From Candidatus Parcubacteria bacterium (GTDB taxonomy: Bacteria; Patescibacteriota; Minisyncoccia; JAHIHE01; JAGLIN01), in assembly GCA_023132875.1 (NCBI GenBank), contig JAGLXN010000039.1, forward strand, positions 1 to 33,540: a stretch of DNA of 33,540 nt. The letters run 5' to 3'. Under the pieces are notes generated by a model that was not told the DNA's origin, searched no databases, and saw only the letters and a program-made list of their open reading frames with translations. The position numbers and the translations under genes are program-made. Shown piece by piece: positions 15,166 through 23,230 of this stretch. The stretch's first letter is position 1; every line of letters starts with the position of its first letter.

Positions 15166-17997
15166 ATGAATAAACCTAAAAAACTAATCCTAATTGACGC
15201 GAATGCGCTTATGCATAGGGCGTATCATGCTTTGCCGCCGCTAACGACAAAAAAGGGCGAGATGGTCAACGCTGTTTACGGATTTACCTCCGTGCTTTTA
15301 AAAGTGATTAAAGACTTGAAGCCGGACTATATGATTTGCGCTTTTGATGTTGCTGGAGGAACTTTTCGCGACAAGATTTACGATGAATATAAAGCAGGCA
15401 GAGCAAAGCCTGATCAAGAATTTTATGATCAGATTCCAAAAATAAAAGAAGTGGTAAATGTTCTTAATATTCCAATTATAGAAAAAAAAGGGTTTGAGGC
15501 CGATGATATAATTGGCACGCTTGCAAGTAGAAATTGGAAATTGGAAATTGGAAATTGGAAAACGATCATTGTAACAGGCGATTTAGACGCTTTGCAATTG
15601 ATTGATAAGGGTACGGAAGTTTACACTTTGCGGAAAGGAATAAAAGATACCGTAATCTATGACGAGAAGGCTGTTCAAGAAAGATATGGCTTGAAGCCAA
15701 ATCAAATTATTGATTTTAAAGGATTACGCGGTGATCCGTCTGACAATATTCCCGGAATTAAGGGTATCGGCGAAAAAGGAGCGATAGATCTTTTGCAGAA
15801 ATTTGGTTCTATAGAAAAAATTTATCAAGCGGTTGAAAAAGATAAAGCAGGTGATTTAATAAAACCAAAAATTAAAGAAAAATTGATTGCGCAAAAAAAA
15901 GAAGCGTTAATGAGCAAGGAGCTGGCAACTATAAAGCGCGATATGGACATAAAATTAGATTTGGAAGATTGTGTCTGGGGGGATTATGATAGATCTGAGT
16001 TGATTAGATTATTCAGAGAGCTGGAATTTTATAGTTTGATAAAAAGGGTTGAAGAAGCAAACAACAATAAGAATAATGAATCAAGAATTAAGGATCAAGA
16101 AAGCGGCAAAAAATATATTAAATATATAATTTTAGATGCGGACGAGAAGGTGGATAAGTTTTTGGCGGAATTAAAAAAGCAAAAAAGATTTGTTTTTCAG
16201 ACGAGAAGCAGCGAGGATAATGTGAGCCAGATAGATTTGACTGGAATGGTTTTTATGTGGAAAACAAGTCCAATGTATTATGTGCCACTGGTTCTTAAAG
16301 ATAACAAACCGAATTTGTTCAATACTTCTGTCTTAGCAGTGAACTCTTCTCTTGAAAAGCTAAAGCCTATTTTAGAAAATGAAAGATATAAAAAAATAGG
16401 GTATTTTTTCAAACGCGATATAGAAGCGCTTTACAACCACAATATAGACATAAAAGGGCTTGATTTCGATATGATGTTAGCTGCATATTTGCTTGATCCG
16501 GGGAAAAGGGATTATAGTAAAGATAAAATAATTTTTGATTATTTAGGGCATAGAGGAAATATAGAGATTGAAGATGAAAACGAAATTAGAGAAAAGATAA
16601 AAAATGCCAGTGAGGTTGCAAAACTCAGCCACTTTTTTGAACTTTATGAGATTCTCAAGAAAAAGCTGAAAAAATCGGAAATGGAGGATCTATTTTATAA
16701 AATTGAAATGCCTCTTGTAAAAATACTGGTAAAGATGGAAATGAAAGGTATTAATTTAGACGTGAAACTTTTAAAAGTTCTCTCAGATGAATTGTCAAAC
16801 AAGATTTTTGAATTGGAAGAAAAAATTCATACTCTTTCTGGTGATAAAAGCTTTAATATAAATTCCTCTCAACAATTATCACAGGTTTTATTTGGAAAGA
16901 TGAAATTATCTACGAAAGAAATTAAAAAGACCCAGACGGGATATTCGGTTGCCGCTACGGAACTTGAAAAACTTAAAGAAGAACACATTATAATAAGTTT
17001 TATTTCTGAATATAAAGAGCTTGTAAAACTAAAAAATACTTATGTTGATGCTTTGCCAAAACTTGTAAGTAAAAAAACTGGCAGGCTTCACACAACATTT
17101 AATCAAACTGTAACAGCTACAGGACGGCTTTCATCTTCAAATCCTAATTTGCAGAATATTCCAATTAGAACTGAAATTGGCAGGAAGATTAGAAAAGCTT
17201 TTATCGCGGAGACTGGCAGAAAGCTTGTTTCCGCGGATTATTCGCAAATTGAGCTTCGCGTTATAGCTATGGTCGCGGATGACAAGAAAATGAAGGAAAT
17301 ATTCAATAAAGGATTAGATATTCATGCCGCAACGGCTGCTGAAGTAAATCAAGTTCCACTTGAAGAAGTAACTTCTCAAATGAGAAGATCTGCCAAAGCG
17401 TTAAATTTTGGCGTAATCTATGGGATGGGTGTTTTTGGATTTGCGCGGTCTGCTGGAATTGAGAGAGATAAAGCTAAGGAATTTATAGAAAATTATATGA
17501 AAAAATTTTCCGGTGTTGCCGAGTATATAGAAAAATCCAAAGAAGACGCGAGGAAAATCGGATATGCTCAAACAATTTGGGGCCGCAGAAGGTATCTTCC
17601 AGAGCTAAATTCATCAAATGCTATGGTAAAAAATTCGGCAGAAAGAATGGCAATCAATATGCCGATTCAGGGAGCCGCAGCTGATGTTATAAAAATAGCA
17701 ATGCTTAAAATTGATAAATGGATTGATGAATATAATAATAAGAATAAAGGTATTGAAGAAACTGAGCTTCCAATTGAAAGCTCAGTTTCTGATGATGCTA
17801 TAAAACTTCTCTTGCAAGTCCATGATGAATTATTATTTTCTGTAAAGGAAGAAAATGTTTCTAAAGTTGCAGAAAATATCAGAGAAATTATGGAAAATTG
17901 TCATCTGAGCCTAGACGGCAAAAAAATAGATTTTCCAGTGCCGATTATAGTTGATATAAAAGCAGGGGATAATTGGGAGGAGATGACGAGCATTTAA
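15166..17997 (+). CDS. polA: DNA polymerase I
   Basis: 943 residues acting in gap repair and Okazaki maturation. The N-terminal 5' nuclease is complete (DANALMHRAYHALPPLTTKK at 11-30, EYKAGRAKPD, FEADDIIGTLA, GDPSDNIPGIKGIGEKGA). The middle 3'-5' exonuclease-like domain has lost its first acidic motif: the expected D-x-E reads FQTRSS, so proofreading is probably absent. The polymerase is intact: TATGRLSSSNPNLQNIPIR, motif A DYSQIELR, motif B RRSAKALNFGVIYG and motif C VHDEL. Two repeat-derived insertions are visible: a run of AAATTGG units (15531-15562, residues about 122-132) and a 12-bp-arm inverted repeat (17758-17789) between motifs B and C. No Shine-Dalgarno sequence. Confidence 0.96.
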   Translation: MNKPKKLILIDANALMHRAYHALPPLTTKKGEMVNAVYGFTSVLLKVIKDLKPDYMICAFDVAGGTFRDKIYDEYKAGRAKPDQEFYDQIPKIKEVVNVLNIPIIEKKGFEADDIIGTLASRNWKLEIGNWKTIIVTGDLDALQLIDKGTEVYTLRKGIKDTVIYDEKAVQERYGLKPNQIIDFKGLRGDPSDNIPGIKGIGEKGAIDLLQKFGSIEKIYQAVEKDKAGDLIKPKIKEKLIAQKKEALMSKELATIKRDMDIKLDLEDCVWGDYDRSELIRLFRELEFYSLIKRVEEANNNKNNESRIKDQESGKKYIKYIILDADEKVDKFLAELKKQKRFVFQTRSSEDNVSQIDLTGMVFMWKTSPMYYVPLVLKDNKPNLFNTSVLAVNSSLEKLKPILENERYKKIGYFFKRDIEALYNHNIDIKGLDFDMMLAAYLLDPGKRDYSKDKIIFDYLGHRGNIEIEDENEIREKIKNASEVAKLSHFFELYEILKKKLKKSEMEDLFYKIEMPLVKILVKMEMKGINLDVKLLKVLSDELSNKIFELEEKIHTLSGDKSFNINSSQQLSQVLFGKMKLSTKEIKKTQTGYSVAATELEKLKEEHIIISFISEYKELVKLKNTYVDALPKLVSKKTGRLHTTFNQTVTATGRLSSSNPNLQNIPIRTEIGRKIRKAFIAETGRKLVSADYSQIELRVIAMVADDKKMKEIFNKGLDIHAATAAEVNQVPLEEVTSQMRRSAKALNFGVIYGMGVFGFARSAGIERDKAKEFIENYMKKFSGVAEYIEKSKEDARKIGYAQTIWGRRRYLPELNSSNAMVKNSAERMAINMPIQGAAADVIKIAMLKIDKWIDEYNNKNKGIEETELPIESSVSDDAIKLLLQVHDELLFSVKEENVSKVAENIREIMENCHLSLDGKKIDFPVPIIVDIKAGDNWEEMTSI

Positions 17998-18028
17998 ACA
18001 TTTTAACATACTAACATTTTAACAATTT
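17991..18028. repeat. Octamer tandem repeat after polA
   Basis: AACATTTT, AACATACT and AACATTTT units begin at the polA stop codon. Confidence 0.65.
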
Positions 18029-18058
18029 CTAATTTTTAAATAAGAGATGCGGAGCGTC

Positions 18059-18218
18059 TGTCATCCTGAATTTATTTCAGAATCTTCTATTTATTACGAT
18101 AAACTAACCTATAAATCTTTAAAATTTTAGATTAAGCTAAAACGAAAGAGCAAGTTTATTGAGTATAATATAAATCAATGTAGCATGCGATAGATCCTGA
18201 AATAAATTCAGGATGACA
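18059..18218. repeat. Long palindromic element, TGTCATCCTGA family, copy 2
   Basis: About 160 bp: left end TGTCATCCTGAATTTATTTC, right end GAAATAAATTCAGGATGACA, with perfect inverted symmetry at the ends. The interior shares blocks with the copy at 6622-6826 although that copy is longer. With the octamers it occupies most of the polA-DUF3048 gap. Confidence 0.82.
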
Positions 18219-18274
18219 TCTCTAAAATTGCGTAATTTAAAGTTATTTTAAATAAATACTAATTAGCATTAATT

Positions 18275-19369
18275 ATGATTGAAATAGATAAATTAAACAA
18301 AAAGCAAAAACTTTACGCGGTAATAATCGCAATAATTTTAATTGTTGCCGCGATTTTTATTGCGGGCAATGCTAAAAATTTATTAGGCGGCAGAACTATA
18401 ACAATAGAAAATGAAAATAATGATGAAGTTGCAAAAAATGATTTCGAAAATAAGAATAATGAAGAAGAAAACGAAGAAAAAGAAAGAAATTTAATAAATG
18501 GAATACGATGCGAAAACGCAAAAGGAAGACCGTTCGCGGTTATGCTTGCCGGGGATTTAGAGGCATGGCCATTGAGCGGTATATCAGAAGCGGATTTAGT
18601 TATTGAAATGCCAGTGGTTACGAATGGCATCACGCGCTATATGGCAATTTATGTCTGCGGTGAGCCGGCGGAAATCGGAAGCATTAGAAGTTCGCGGCAC
18701 GATTTTATTCCTTTGGCAATGGGCTTTGACGCAATTTACGCGCATTGGGGAGGATCTTATCATGCTTTAGACAAGCTGAATAATAAAATTATGGATAATG
18801 TAAACGCTTTATATTTAGATGGAAGCGTATTTTATAGAAAACCGGGACTTCCAAAACCGCACGACGGATTTACGACTATAAAAAGATTAAAAGAATATTC
18901 TGAACGTATTGGCTATCGGTTGGAAAATGAATTTGAAGGTTATGAATTTTATGATGAAGAAAGTCCAATAGATAAAAATGGAGAGCTTAGCATTAAATAT
19001 CCTTCAATTTATAAAGTTGAATATAAATATAATGCTGAAACAAATTCTTATTTAAGGTCTAAAGGAGACAAGGAAGATAAAGATAAATTAACGTCAGAGC
19101 AAATAAGCACAAAGAATATTGTAATAATGTTCGCCGCTTCAAGACAAATAGAAGGACAGTATAATGATATGGACATTGAAGGCGAAGGCGACGCAATTGT
19201 GTATCAAAACGGTTGGGAAATCAAGGGAAAATGGAGAAAAGACAAATCAGATATGAAATCGAAATTGTATTTTTATAACGAGGCGGGAGAGGAAATAAAG
19301 TTTGTGCCGGGTAAGATATGGATTCAGGTTGTTCAGCCAAATCAGAAAGTTGAGTGGGAAATAGAATAG
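18275..19369 (+). CDS. DUF3048 (YerB-like) membrane-anchored extracytoplasmic protein
   Basis: 364 residues. An N-terminal membrane helix (about 14-33) and a low-complexity Asn/Glu linker (about 44-72) lead into a DUF3048 domain: RPFAVMLAGDLEAWPLSGIS, EADLVIEMPV, GITRYMAIYVC, IGSIRSSRHDFIPLA and YAHWGGS are the family's conserved blocks. The domain faces outside. YerB of Bacillus is the reference member; its biochemical function is unknown. The linker probably spans wall material. No Shine-Dalgarno sequence. In this window it lies between polA and holA. Confidence 0.88.
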   Translation: MIEIDKLNKKQKLYAVIIAIILIVAAIFIAGNAKNLLGGRTITIENENNDEVAKNDFENKNNEEENEEKERNLINGIRCENAKGRPFAVMLAGDLEAWPLSGISEADLVIEMPVVTNGITRYMAIYVCGEPAEIGSIRSSRHDFIPLAMGFDAIYAHWGGSYHALDKLNNKIMDNVNALYLDGSVFYRKPGLPKPHDGFTTIKRLKEYSERIGYRLENEFEGYEFYDEESPIDKNGELSIKYPSIYKVEYKYNAETNSYLRSKGDKEDKDKLTSEQISTKNIVIMFAASRQIEGQYNDMDIEGEGDAIVYQNGWEIKGKWRKDKSDMKSKLYFYNEAGEEIKFVPGKIWIQVVQPNQKVEWEIE

Positions 19370-19398
19370 GGAATTATGAATTATGAATTATGAATCAA
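19370..19398. repeat. Heptamer tandem repeat (GAATTAT type)
   Basis: Three to four GAATTAT units immediately follow the DUF3048 stop codon. Confidence 0.65.
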
Positions 19399-19494
19399 GA
19401 GCTATTTAAGATGGTTTATTTATCATTTCCTTGGAAAAGGGAATCTAGAAGAAGTATTTTTGAACAATAATTTTCAAACAGCTTTTCGCTAAAA

Positions 19495-19529
19495 ATAAAA
19501 AAACGGCTAAGAATAATACTTAGTCCGTT
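19495..19529 (-). terminator. Terminator overlapping the stop codon of the orphan gene
   Basis: On the minus strand ACGG-A-CTAAG pairs with CTTAG-CCGT and is followed by TTTTTTTATTTTT. The TAA stop of the 108-residue gene lies within the 5' arm, so the hairpin starts before translation ends. Confidence 0.8.
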
Positions 19530-19846
19530 ACTTCAATAACATTGTATATTGAAGATTGTAAAATTTCTGTTACCGTATCATCTTCAATAATGATAGGATA
19601 TTTTGAATTTTTTACCCAGTTCTTTGTTGCTTTTCCATAAGGATAAGAAGCGGCCATAAACGCTTGTAGAATTAGTTCATCTTTTTCAACTATGAGTATT
19701 TCCCATAGTTCAGGACATTTATAGAATTTTAGCACTCCTATAGAAACTTTCTTTGTTATCCAGTTATATTGGACAACAAGTAATCTTTTTTCCAATAACT
19801 TTTCCATTGTTTGTCTTAGTCGTCCATGATATTTGCTTTTATTCAT
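19520..19846 (-). CDS. Orphan 108-residue protein with a strong Shine-Dalgarno site
   Basis: I do not recognise a family. The protein is soluble, with a basic N-terminus (MNKSKYHGRLRQTMEKLLEK), a mixed hydrophobic middle (LLVVQYNW, LWEILIVEKDELILQAFMAA) and an acidic end. It is opposite in strand to its neighbours DUF3048 and holA and forms a self-contained unit: AAGGAG 9 bp before ATG and its own terminator. Nearly every other gene here lacks a Shine-Dalgarno sequence and is bordered by repeats; this one is not. That suggests recent acquisition or a distinct expression mode, which is inference. Confidence 0.6.
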   Translation of the reverse strand: MNKSKYHGRLRQTMEKLLEKRLLVVQYNWITKKVSIGVLKFYKCPELWEILIVEKDELILQAFMAASYPYGKATKNWVKNSKYPIIIEDDTVTEILQSSIYNVIEVTD

Positions 19847-19902
19847 TTTGCTCTTCTCCTTATTCTTGTATTTCTAACATAACTTCAGTTTAATTAAAAA
19901 AT

Positions 19903-20982
19903 ATGAAGATGTCAAACAACAAAAACATTCATTTATACTTCGGTGATGACGATTTTACTGTTACTGAGAAGATAAGAGAAGAAAAAGAGGCTTTTGAGAA
20001 AAAGGGCGGAAGTATTAATATTCATGAAATTGACTGGAATAATCAAGCTTTAGGCAAAGATGAGAAACTAGGTAAACTTCAGGATGCATTGATGTCAGGC
20101 TCTCTTTTTAGTTCGGATAAATTGCTGATTATAAAAAATAGTTTATTTTCTTTGAATAAGAAAAAAAAAGAAGATAAGAATGAAGAAGAAAATAAAAATA
20201 ATATTGACGAAAAAGAGAAGCTAATCTTAAAATATCTTGAAAATCCGCAGAAAGAAATAAAAATATTTTTTATTGAAGAAGAGTTGGATAAAAGAAAAAA
20301 GATATATAAGGAATTAGTTAAGCTTGAAAAATCTGGTTTGGCAGAAATCAAAGAATTTTTTATTCCTTCTGATTTTAAATTTGAAATCTGGCTAAAAGAT
20401 AGGATAGAAAGTTTTGGGGGGAGCATAAAAAAAGACGCTCTCAATGTTTTTGCTATTTCTTTAGGGAAAGGACTTGCGCAAAAAGATAAAAGCGGAAAAA
20501 TGAATCAAGCTTATAATTTGTGGGAAGCTAGCAATGAGATTGAAAAGCTCATAAATTATTGCAATGGAAGAGAGATTCAAAAGAAAGATATAGAGCTTTT
20601 GGTCAAATCAAAGGTGGATATGAATATATTTAATCTTATAGACAGTATAAGCTCTAAAAATAAAAATAAAGCCGTTCTTTTGCTGAATAAGCAGCTTGAG
20701 GAAGGATTGAACGAAAATTATATTCTAACTATGTTTGTTTATCAGTTTCGTAATCTGATAAAAATAAAAAGCTTGTTAGATCAAGGACTTGTAAACCAAC
20801 AAATTGTCTCGCAGACAAAAATGCATCCTTATGTTGTTCAAAAAAGCGTTCAACAGTGCCAAAAATTTGATGCGCAAACTTTGAAAAAAATATATAAAAA
20901 GCTTTTTGATGCTGATTTGGCGATGAAAACAGGTAAAATGAACGCAAGGCTGGTTTTGGATTTGATTGTGGTATCAGTGTAG
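19903..20982 (+). CDS. holA: DNA polymerase III delta subunit
   Basis: 359 residues. The delta subunit opens the sliding clamp within the clamp loader. The N-terminal block NIHLYFGDDDFTVTEKIREE and the LMSGSLFSSDKLLIIKN block are the DNA pol III delta signature; the Walker-like site is degenerate, as is normal for delta. The C-terminal part (FNLIDSISSKNKNKAVLLL, then YQFRNLIKIKSLLDQG and GKMNARLVLDLIVV) matches the conserved collar domain. A Lys/Glu/Asn-rich low-complexity insert lies at about 86-105. A second ATG three codons in is also a possible start. No Shine-Dalgarno sequence. It converges with rpsT. Confidence 0.9.
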   Translation: MKMSNNKNIHLYFGDDDFTVTEKIREEKEAFEKKGGSINIHEIDWNNQALGKDEKLGKLQDALMSGSLFSSDKLLIIKNSLFSLNKKKKEDKNEEENKNNIDEKEKLILKYLENPQKEIKIFFIEEELDKRKKIYKELVKLEKSGLAEIKEFFIPSDFKFEIWLKDRIESFGGSIKKDALNVFAISLGKGLAQKDKSGKMNQAYNLWEASNEIEKLINYCNGREIQKKDIELLVKSKVDMNIFNLIDSISSKNKNKAVLLLNKQLEEGLNENYILTMFVYQFRNLIKIKSLLDQGLVNQQIVSQTKMHPYVVQKSVQQCQKFDAQTLKKIYKKLFDADLAMKTGKMNARLVLDLIVVSV

Positions 20983-21059
20983 ATTGATGGTTAATATTGG
21001 CATGAAAGTGAAACATTTAAATCTTAATTTCATTGATAACAAAAACAAGAGCCAACGCA

Positions 21060-21136
21060 GTGTCAAATTGTCAAACTGTTAAATTGTCACGCGTTTTCTT
21101 CGCCTCTGGCAATTTGGCAATTTAACAATTTGACAA
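21060..21136. repeat. Octamer arrays forming an inverted repeat
   Basis: TCAAATTG, TCAAACTG and TTAAATTG units (left) face GGCAATTT, AACAATTT and GACAAT units (right) around CGCGTTTTCTTCGCC, so the arms can pair. Confidence 0.65.
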
Positions 21137-21168
21137 TAAAAAAATATTCCGCAAAATTTTTATCACAC

Positions 21169-21205
21169 AAAATAAACCACCCTATAACACTGGGTGGTTT
21201 ATTTT
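21169..21205. terminator. Strong bidirectional terminator between holA and rpsT
   Basis: AAAATAAACCACCC (21169-21182) and GGGTGGTTTATTTT (21192-21205) are perfect 14-bp arms around a 9-base loop. Confidence 0.88.
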
Positions 21206-21278
21206 GGTCTATTTCTCGTTTTTGTTTTGTCGCTTTTTTGTTTCTAACTACTTATGCTAGATGCGTTATTTTAAAAAT

Positions 21279-21590
21279 TTATTTCTTTAATTTTTTCTGT
21301 TGTAGGGAATTTATTTTTTTTGCCAACTTAGACTTTTTTCTTGAGGCCGTGTTTTTCTTGATAATTCCTCTTTTAGCGGTTTTATCTATTTGCTTGTAAG
21401 CATTTTTAAGAATTTCTTCAATTCCTTTCATCTTGTCGTCAGTGACTTTTTCTGTTTTTTTCTCTAATGTTCGCGCAAGCTCATTCAAGTCCTTTATAAT
21501 TTTTTTCATTTTAATTTTAGATCTTGTGTTTATGATCTTCTTTCTCTCGCTTTTTTTCAGAGATTTCTTTGCTGAAGTAGAATTTGACAT
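21279..21590 (-). CDS. rpsT: Small ribosomal subunit protein bS20
   Basis: 103 residues, strongly basic, slightly longer than the usual 85-90. The N-terminal SAKKSLKKSERKKIINTRSK and the C-terminal YKQIDKTAKRGIIKKNTASR plus KKSKLAKKIN blocks are the bS20 signature. It binds the 5' domain of 16S rRNA during 30S assembly. The extra length is a lysine-rich C-terminal tail (SLQQKKLKK) and a longer middle loop. Monocistronic, with the shared terminator downstream; no Shine-Dalgarno sequence. Confidence 0.93.
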   Translation of the reverse strand: MSNSTSAKKSLKKSERKKIINTRSKIKMKKIIKDLNELARTLEKKTEKVTDDKMKGIEEILKNAYKQIDKTAKRGIIKKNTASRKKSKLAKKINSLQQKKLKK

Positions 21591-21671
21591 AGTTGTATAA
21601 AATAATGAATAATGAATTATGATTAAATACTATTACAGTTTGCAGAAAATGTCAAATAGGATTATTATAAA

Positions 21672-21750
21672 TGTGTAACGTATAGCGTATAACGTGTAAC
21701 GTAAGTTGCGCAAATCGTGTATACGTTACACGTTATACGTTACACGTTAC
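21672..21750. repeat. Heptamer arrays in inverted orientation upstream of ruvA
   Basis: AACGTAT/AGCGTAT/AACGTGT units (21677-21703) face TACACGT/TATACGT/TACACGT units (21724-21750). The arms are largely complementary and end 5 bp before the ruvA start, so they would form a hairpin in the leader. Confidence 0.7.
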
Positions 21751-21755
21751 ATGAT

Positions 21756-22337
21756 ATGATTTCTCACATCAAAGGAAAGGTAATTTTAAAAAGCGAGAAC
21801 TTTATAATAGTATCAACTGGAAATGTCGGGTACAAGGTTTTTATTGTGTCTGATTTAGGAAAGATTGGCGAGGATGTTGAATTGTTTACCCATCTAAATG
21901 TCAGAGAAGACGCGCTTGTTTTGTATGGATTTTTGGAATATAAAGAGCTTGAACTTTTTGAACTTTTAATTTCTATTTCAGGAATCGGGCCAAAAGCAGG
22001 AATGGGAATTCTTTCCTTAGCTGATCCGGAAACGGTAAAAATTGCGATTGCGAAAGGGGACTCAAGCATTCTTACGAAAGTTTCAGGAATCGGAAAAAAA
22101 ACAGCGGAGAGGGTTATATTGGAACTCCGAAATAAATTTTCTATTTCCGATGTTGAGAACATAGAAGAAAAAACTAAGGAAATAGGAGACCATTCTGATG
22201 CGGTAGAAGCTTTGGTTAGCTTAGGGTATAGTTCTGCCGAAGCAAAAATGTCGTTATCAAATATTTCTCCAGAAATTAAAGATGTTAGCGAAAGAATTAA
22301 AATGGCATTGAAGGAGTTGGGGAGGAGGCAAAAATAA
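21756..22337 (+). CDS. ruvA: Holliday junction DNA-binding protein RuvA
   Basis: 193 residues from the ATG at 21756. The start is chosen because the family begins MI..IKG; a longer frame from 21717 would translate the heptamer repeat. Seen: the OB-fold start MISHIKGKVI, VREDALVLYGF, HhH motifs GIGPKAGMGIL and VSGIGKKTAERVILEL, and the C-terminal RuvB-binding domain DAVEALVSLGYSSAEA. It forms tetramers on junctions and loads RuvB (encoded at 7852-8865, not adjacent). Confidence 0.95.
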   Translation: MISHIKGKVILKSENFIIVSTGNVGYKVFIVSDLGKIGEDVELFTHLNVREDALVLYGFLEYKELELFELLISISGIGPKAGMGILSLADPETVKIAIAKGDSSILTKVSGIGKKTAERVILELRNKFSISDVENIEEKTKEIGDHSDAVEALVSLGYSSAEAKMSLSNISPEIKDVSERIKMALKELGRRQK

Positions 22338-22636
22338 ATTTCTAATTTCTAATTTTTATTGAATGATCAATTCTCAATTTTCAGATTCTATTGCGGGAGC
22401 AGGTTTGCAATCTGTTCTAAATGTTTCCCATTTTACGCTGAACTTGAATAATCAACAAAAATCAGAATAAACGAATAAATCGAAATTTAAAAACATAAGA
22501 AACTTGTTGCGAACCAGTTCTTGCGAGCTTAATATAATTTTATTGAAATCACAAAAGACTCCATACGGAGTATGGAGCCAACGAAATGATTGAAATTATT
22601 AAACAACAATTTAACAATAGAACAATGTAATGTGTA
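22338..22636. repeat. Intergenic repeats between ruvA and mpg
   Basis: Heptamers of the TTTCTAA type (22340-22362), a perfect small hairpin CTCCATAC-GGA-GTATGGAG (22559-22577) whose arms recur in the CAP-domain gene (30769-30826), and octamers ACAATTTA/ACAATAGA (22606-22630). The middle (22380-22540) holds nothing I can name. Confidence 0.6.
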
Positions 22637-23212
22637 TTATCTTTTTGAAACAAACTTATTATCTTTAATATAAAATCTCAACAGCCTGTCTTTCCAAATT
22701 CCAGCATAATCCACGCCGACGCGCTTGGATTTTTTTATTCGGATTGGTTTTATTTTTTCTTTGTTTTCAATCCATAATTTTCTGCCGAGTGTTAGATTAT
22801 ATCCGTTTAATTCTCTATCTATTTCAAATTCCCTGCATAATTTTGCAGGTCCGTTTAACGGTCTTGTAGAGACGCGATTAATCGCGTCTCTACGTCCTAT
22901 CGGTTCCAACGCTCTAATCAAAACCGCGCAAGGATTATTTTCTTCTTCCGTCACAACATTAAAACAATGATACATTCCATAAATAAAATAAATATAAGCA
23001 TGGCCGGCAGGTCCGAACATAATTTTATTTCTTTCCGTTATTCCTTTTGATGTATGGCAAGCCAAATCTTTTTCTCCGAGATATGCTTCTGTTTCAACTA
23101 TTTTTCCTATATATAATTTATTATTTATTTTCCGGCACAAAAATTTGCCAAGCAATTCTCTGGCAACTTTTTCTGTCGGCTGGCTGTAAAATGATTTTTT
23201 TAATATCTTCAT
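22637..23212 (-). CDS. mpg: 3-methyladenine DNA glycosylase (Mpg/AAG family)
   Basis: 191-residue base-excision repair glycosylase that removes alkylated purines. Seen: SQPTEKVARELLGKFL, the catalytic IVETEAYLGEKDLACHTSKG block (38-57), the MFGPAGHAYIYFIYGMYHCF block (65-84), VLIRALEP, NGPAKLCREF and the C-terminal RVGVDYAG. Between RALEP and NGPAKL, residues 107-117 (RRDAINRVSTR) are encoded by a perfect 28-bp palindrome inserted in frame (22866-22893). The palindrome falls in a variable loop between the conserved blocks, so activity is probably kept. No Shine-Dalgarno sequence. Confidence 0.92.
   Translation of the reverse strand: MKILKKSFYSQPTEKVARELLGKFLCRKINNKLYIGKIVETEAYLGEKDLACHTSKGITERNKIMFGPAGHAYIYFIYGMYHCFNVVTEEENNPCAVLIRALEPIGRRDAINRVSTRPLNGPAKLCREFEIDRELNGYNLTLGRKLWIENKEKIKPIRIKKSKRVGVDYAGIWKDRLLRFYIKDNKFVSKR
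22866..22893. repeat. Perfect 28-bp palindrome inside mpg
   Basis: GTAGAGACGCGATT followed immediately by its exact reverse complement. It is GC-rich against the local sequence and reads RDAINRVST in the mpg frame. I recall this peptide from repeat-derived segments of unrelated bacterial proteins, but no search was run. Confidence 0.9.
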
Positions 23213-23230
23213 TTATTGTGGAAAAATTAT

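Noticed and set aside
21130-21399. Plus-strand hydrophobic frame of 89 codons
   Set aside because: It covers the terminator and the antisense of rpsT; its hydrophobic look comes from reading lysine codons in reverse.
21672-21750. CRISPR array
   Set aside because: Repeat units here and in the other arrays are 7-8 bp, contiguous and degenerate, without spacers or cas genes.
21717-21755. Longer ruvA N-terminus from ATG at 21717
   Set aside because: Those 13 codons are the heptamer repeat; RuvA proteins begin at the MI..IKG block, which is the ATG at 21756.
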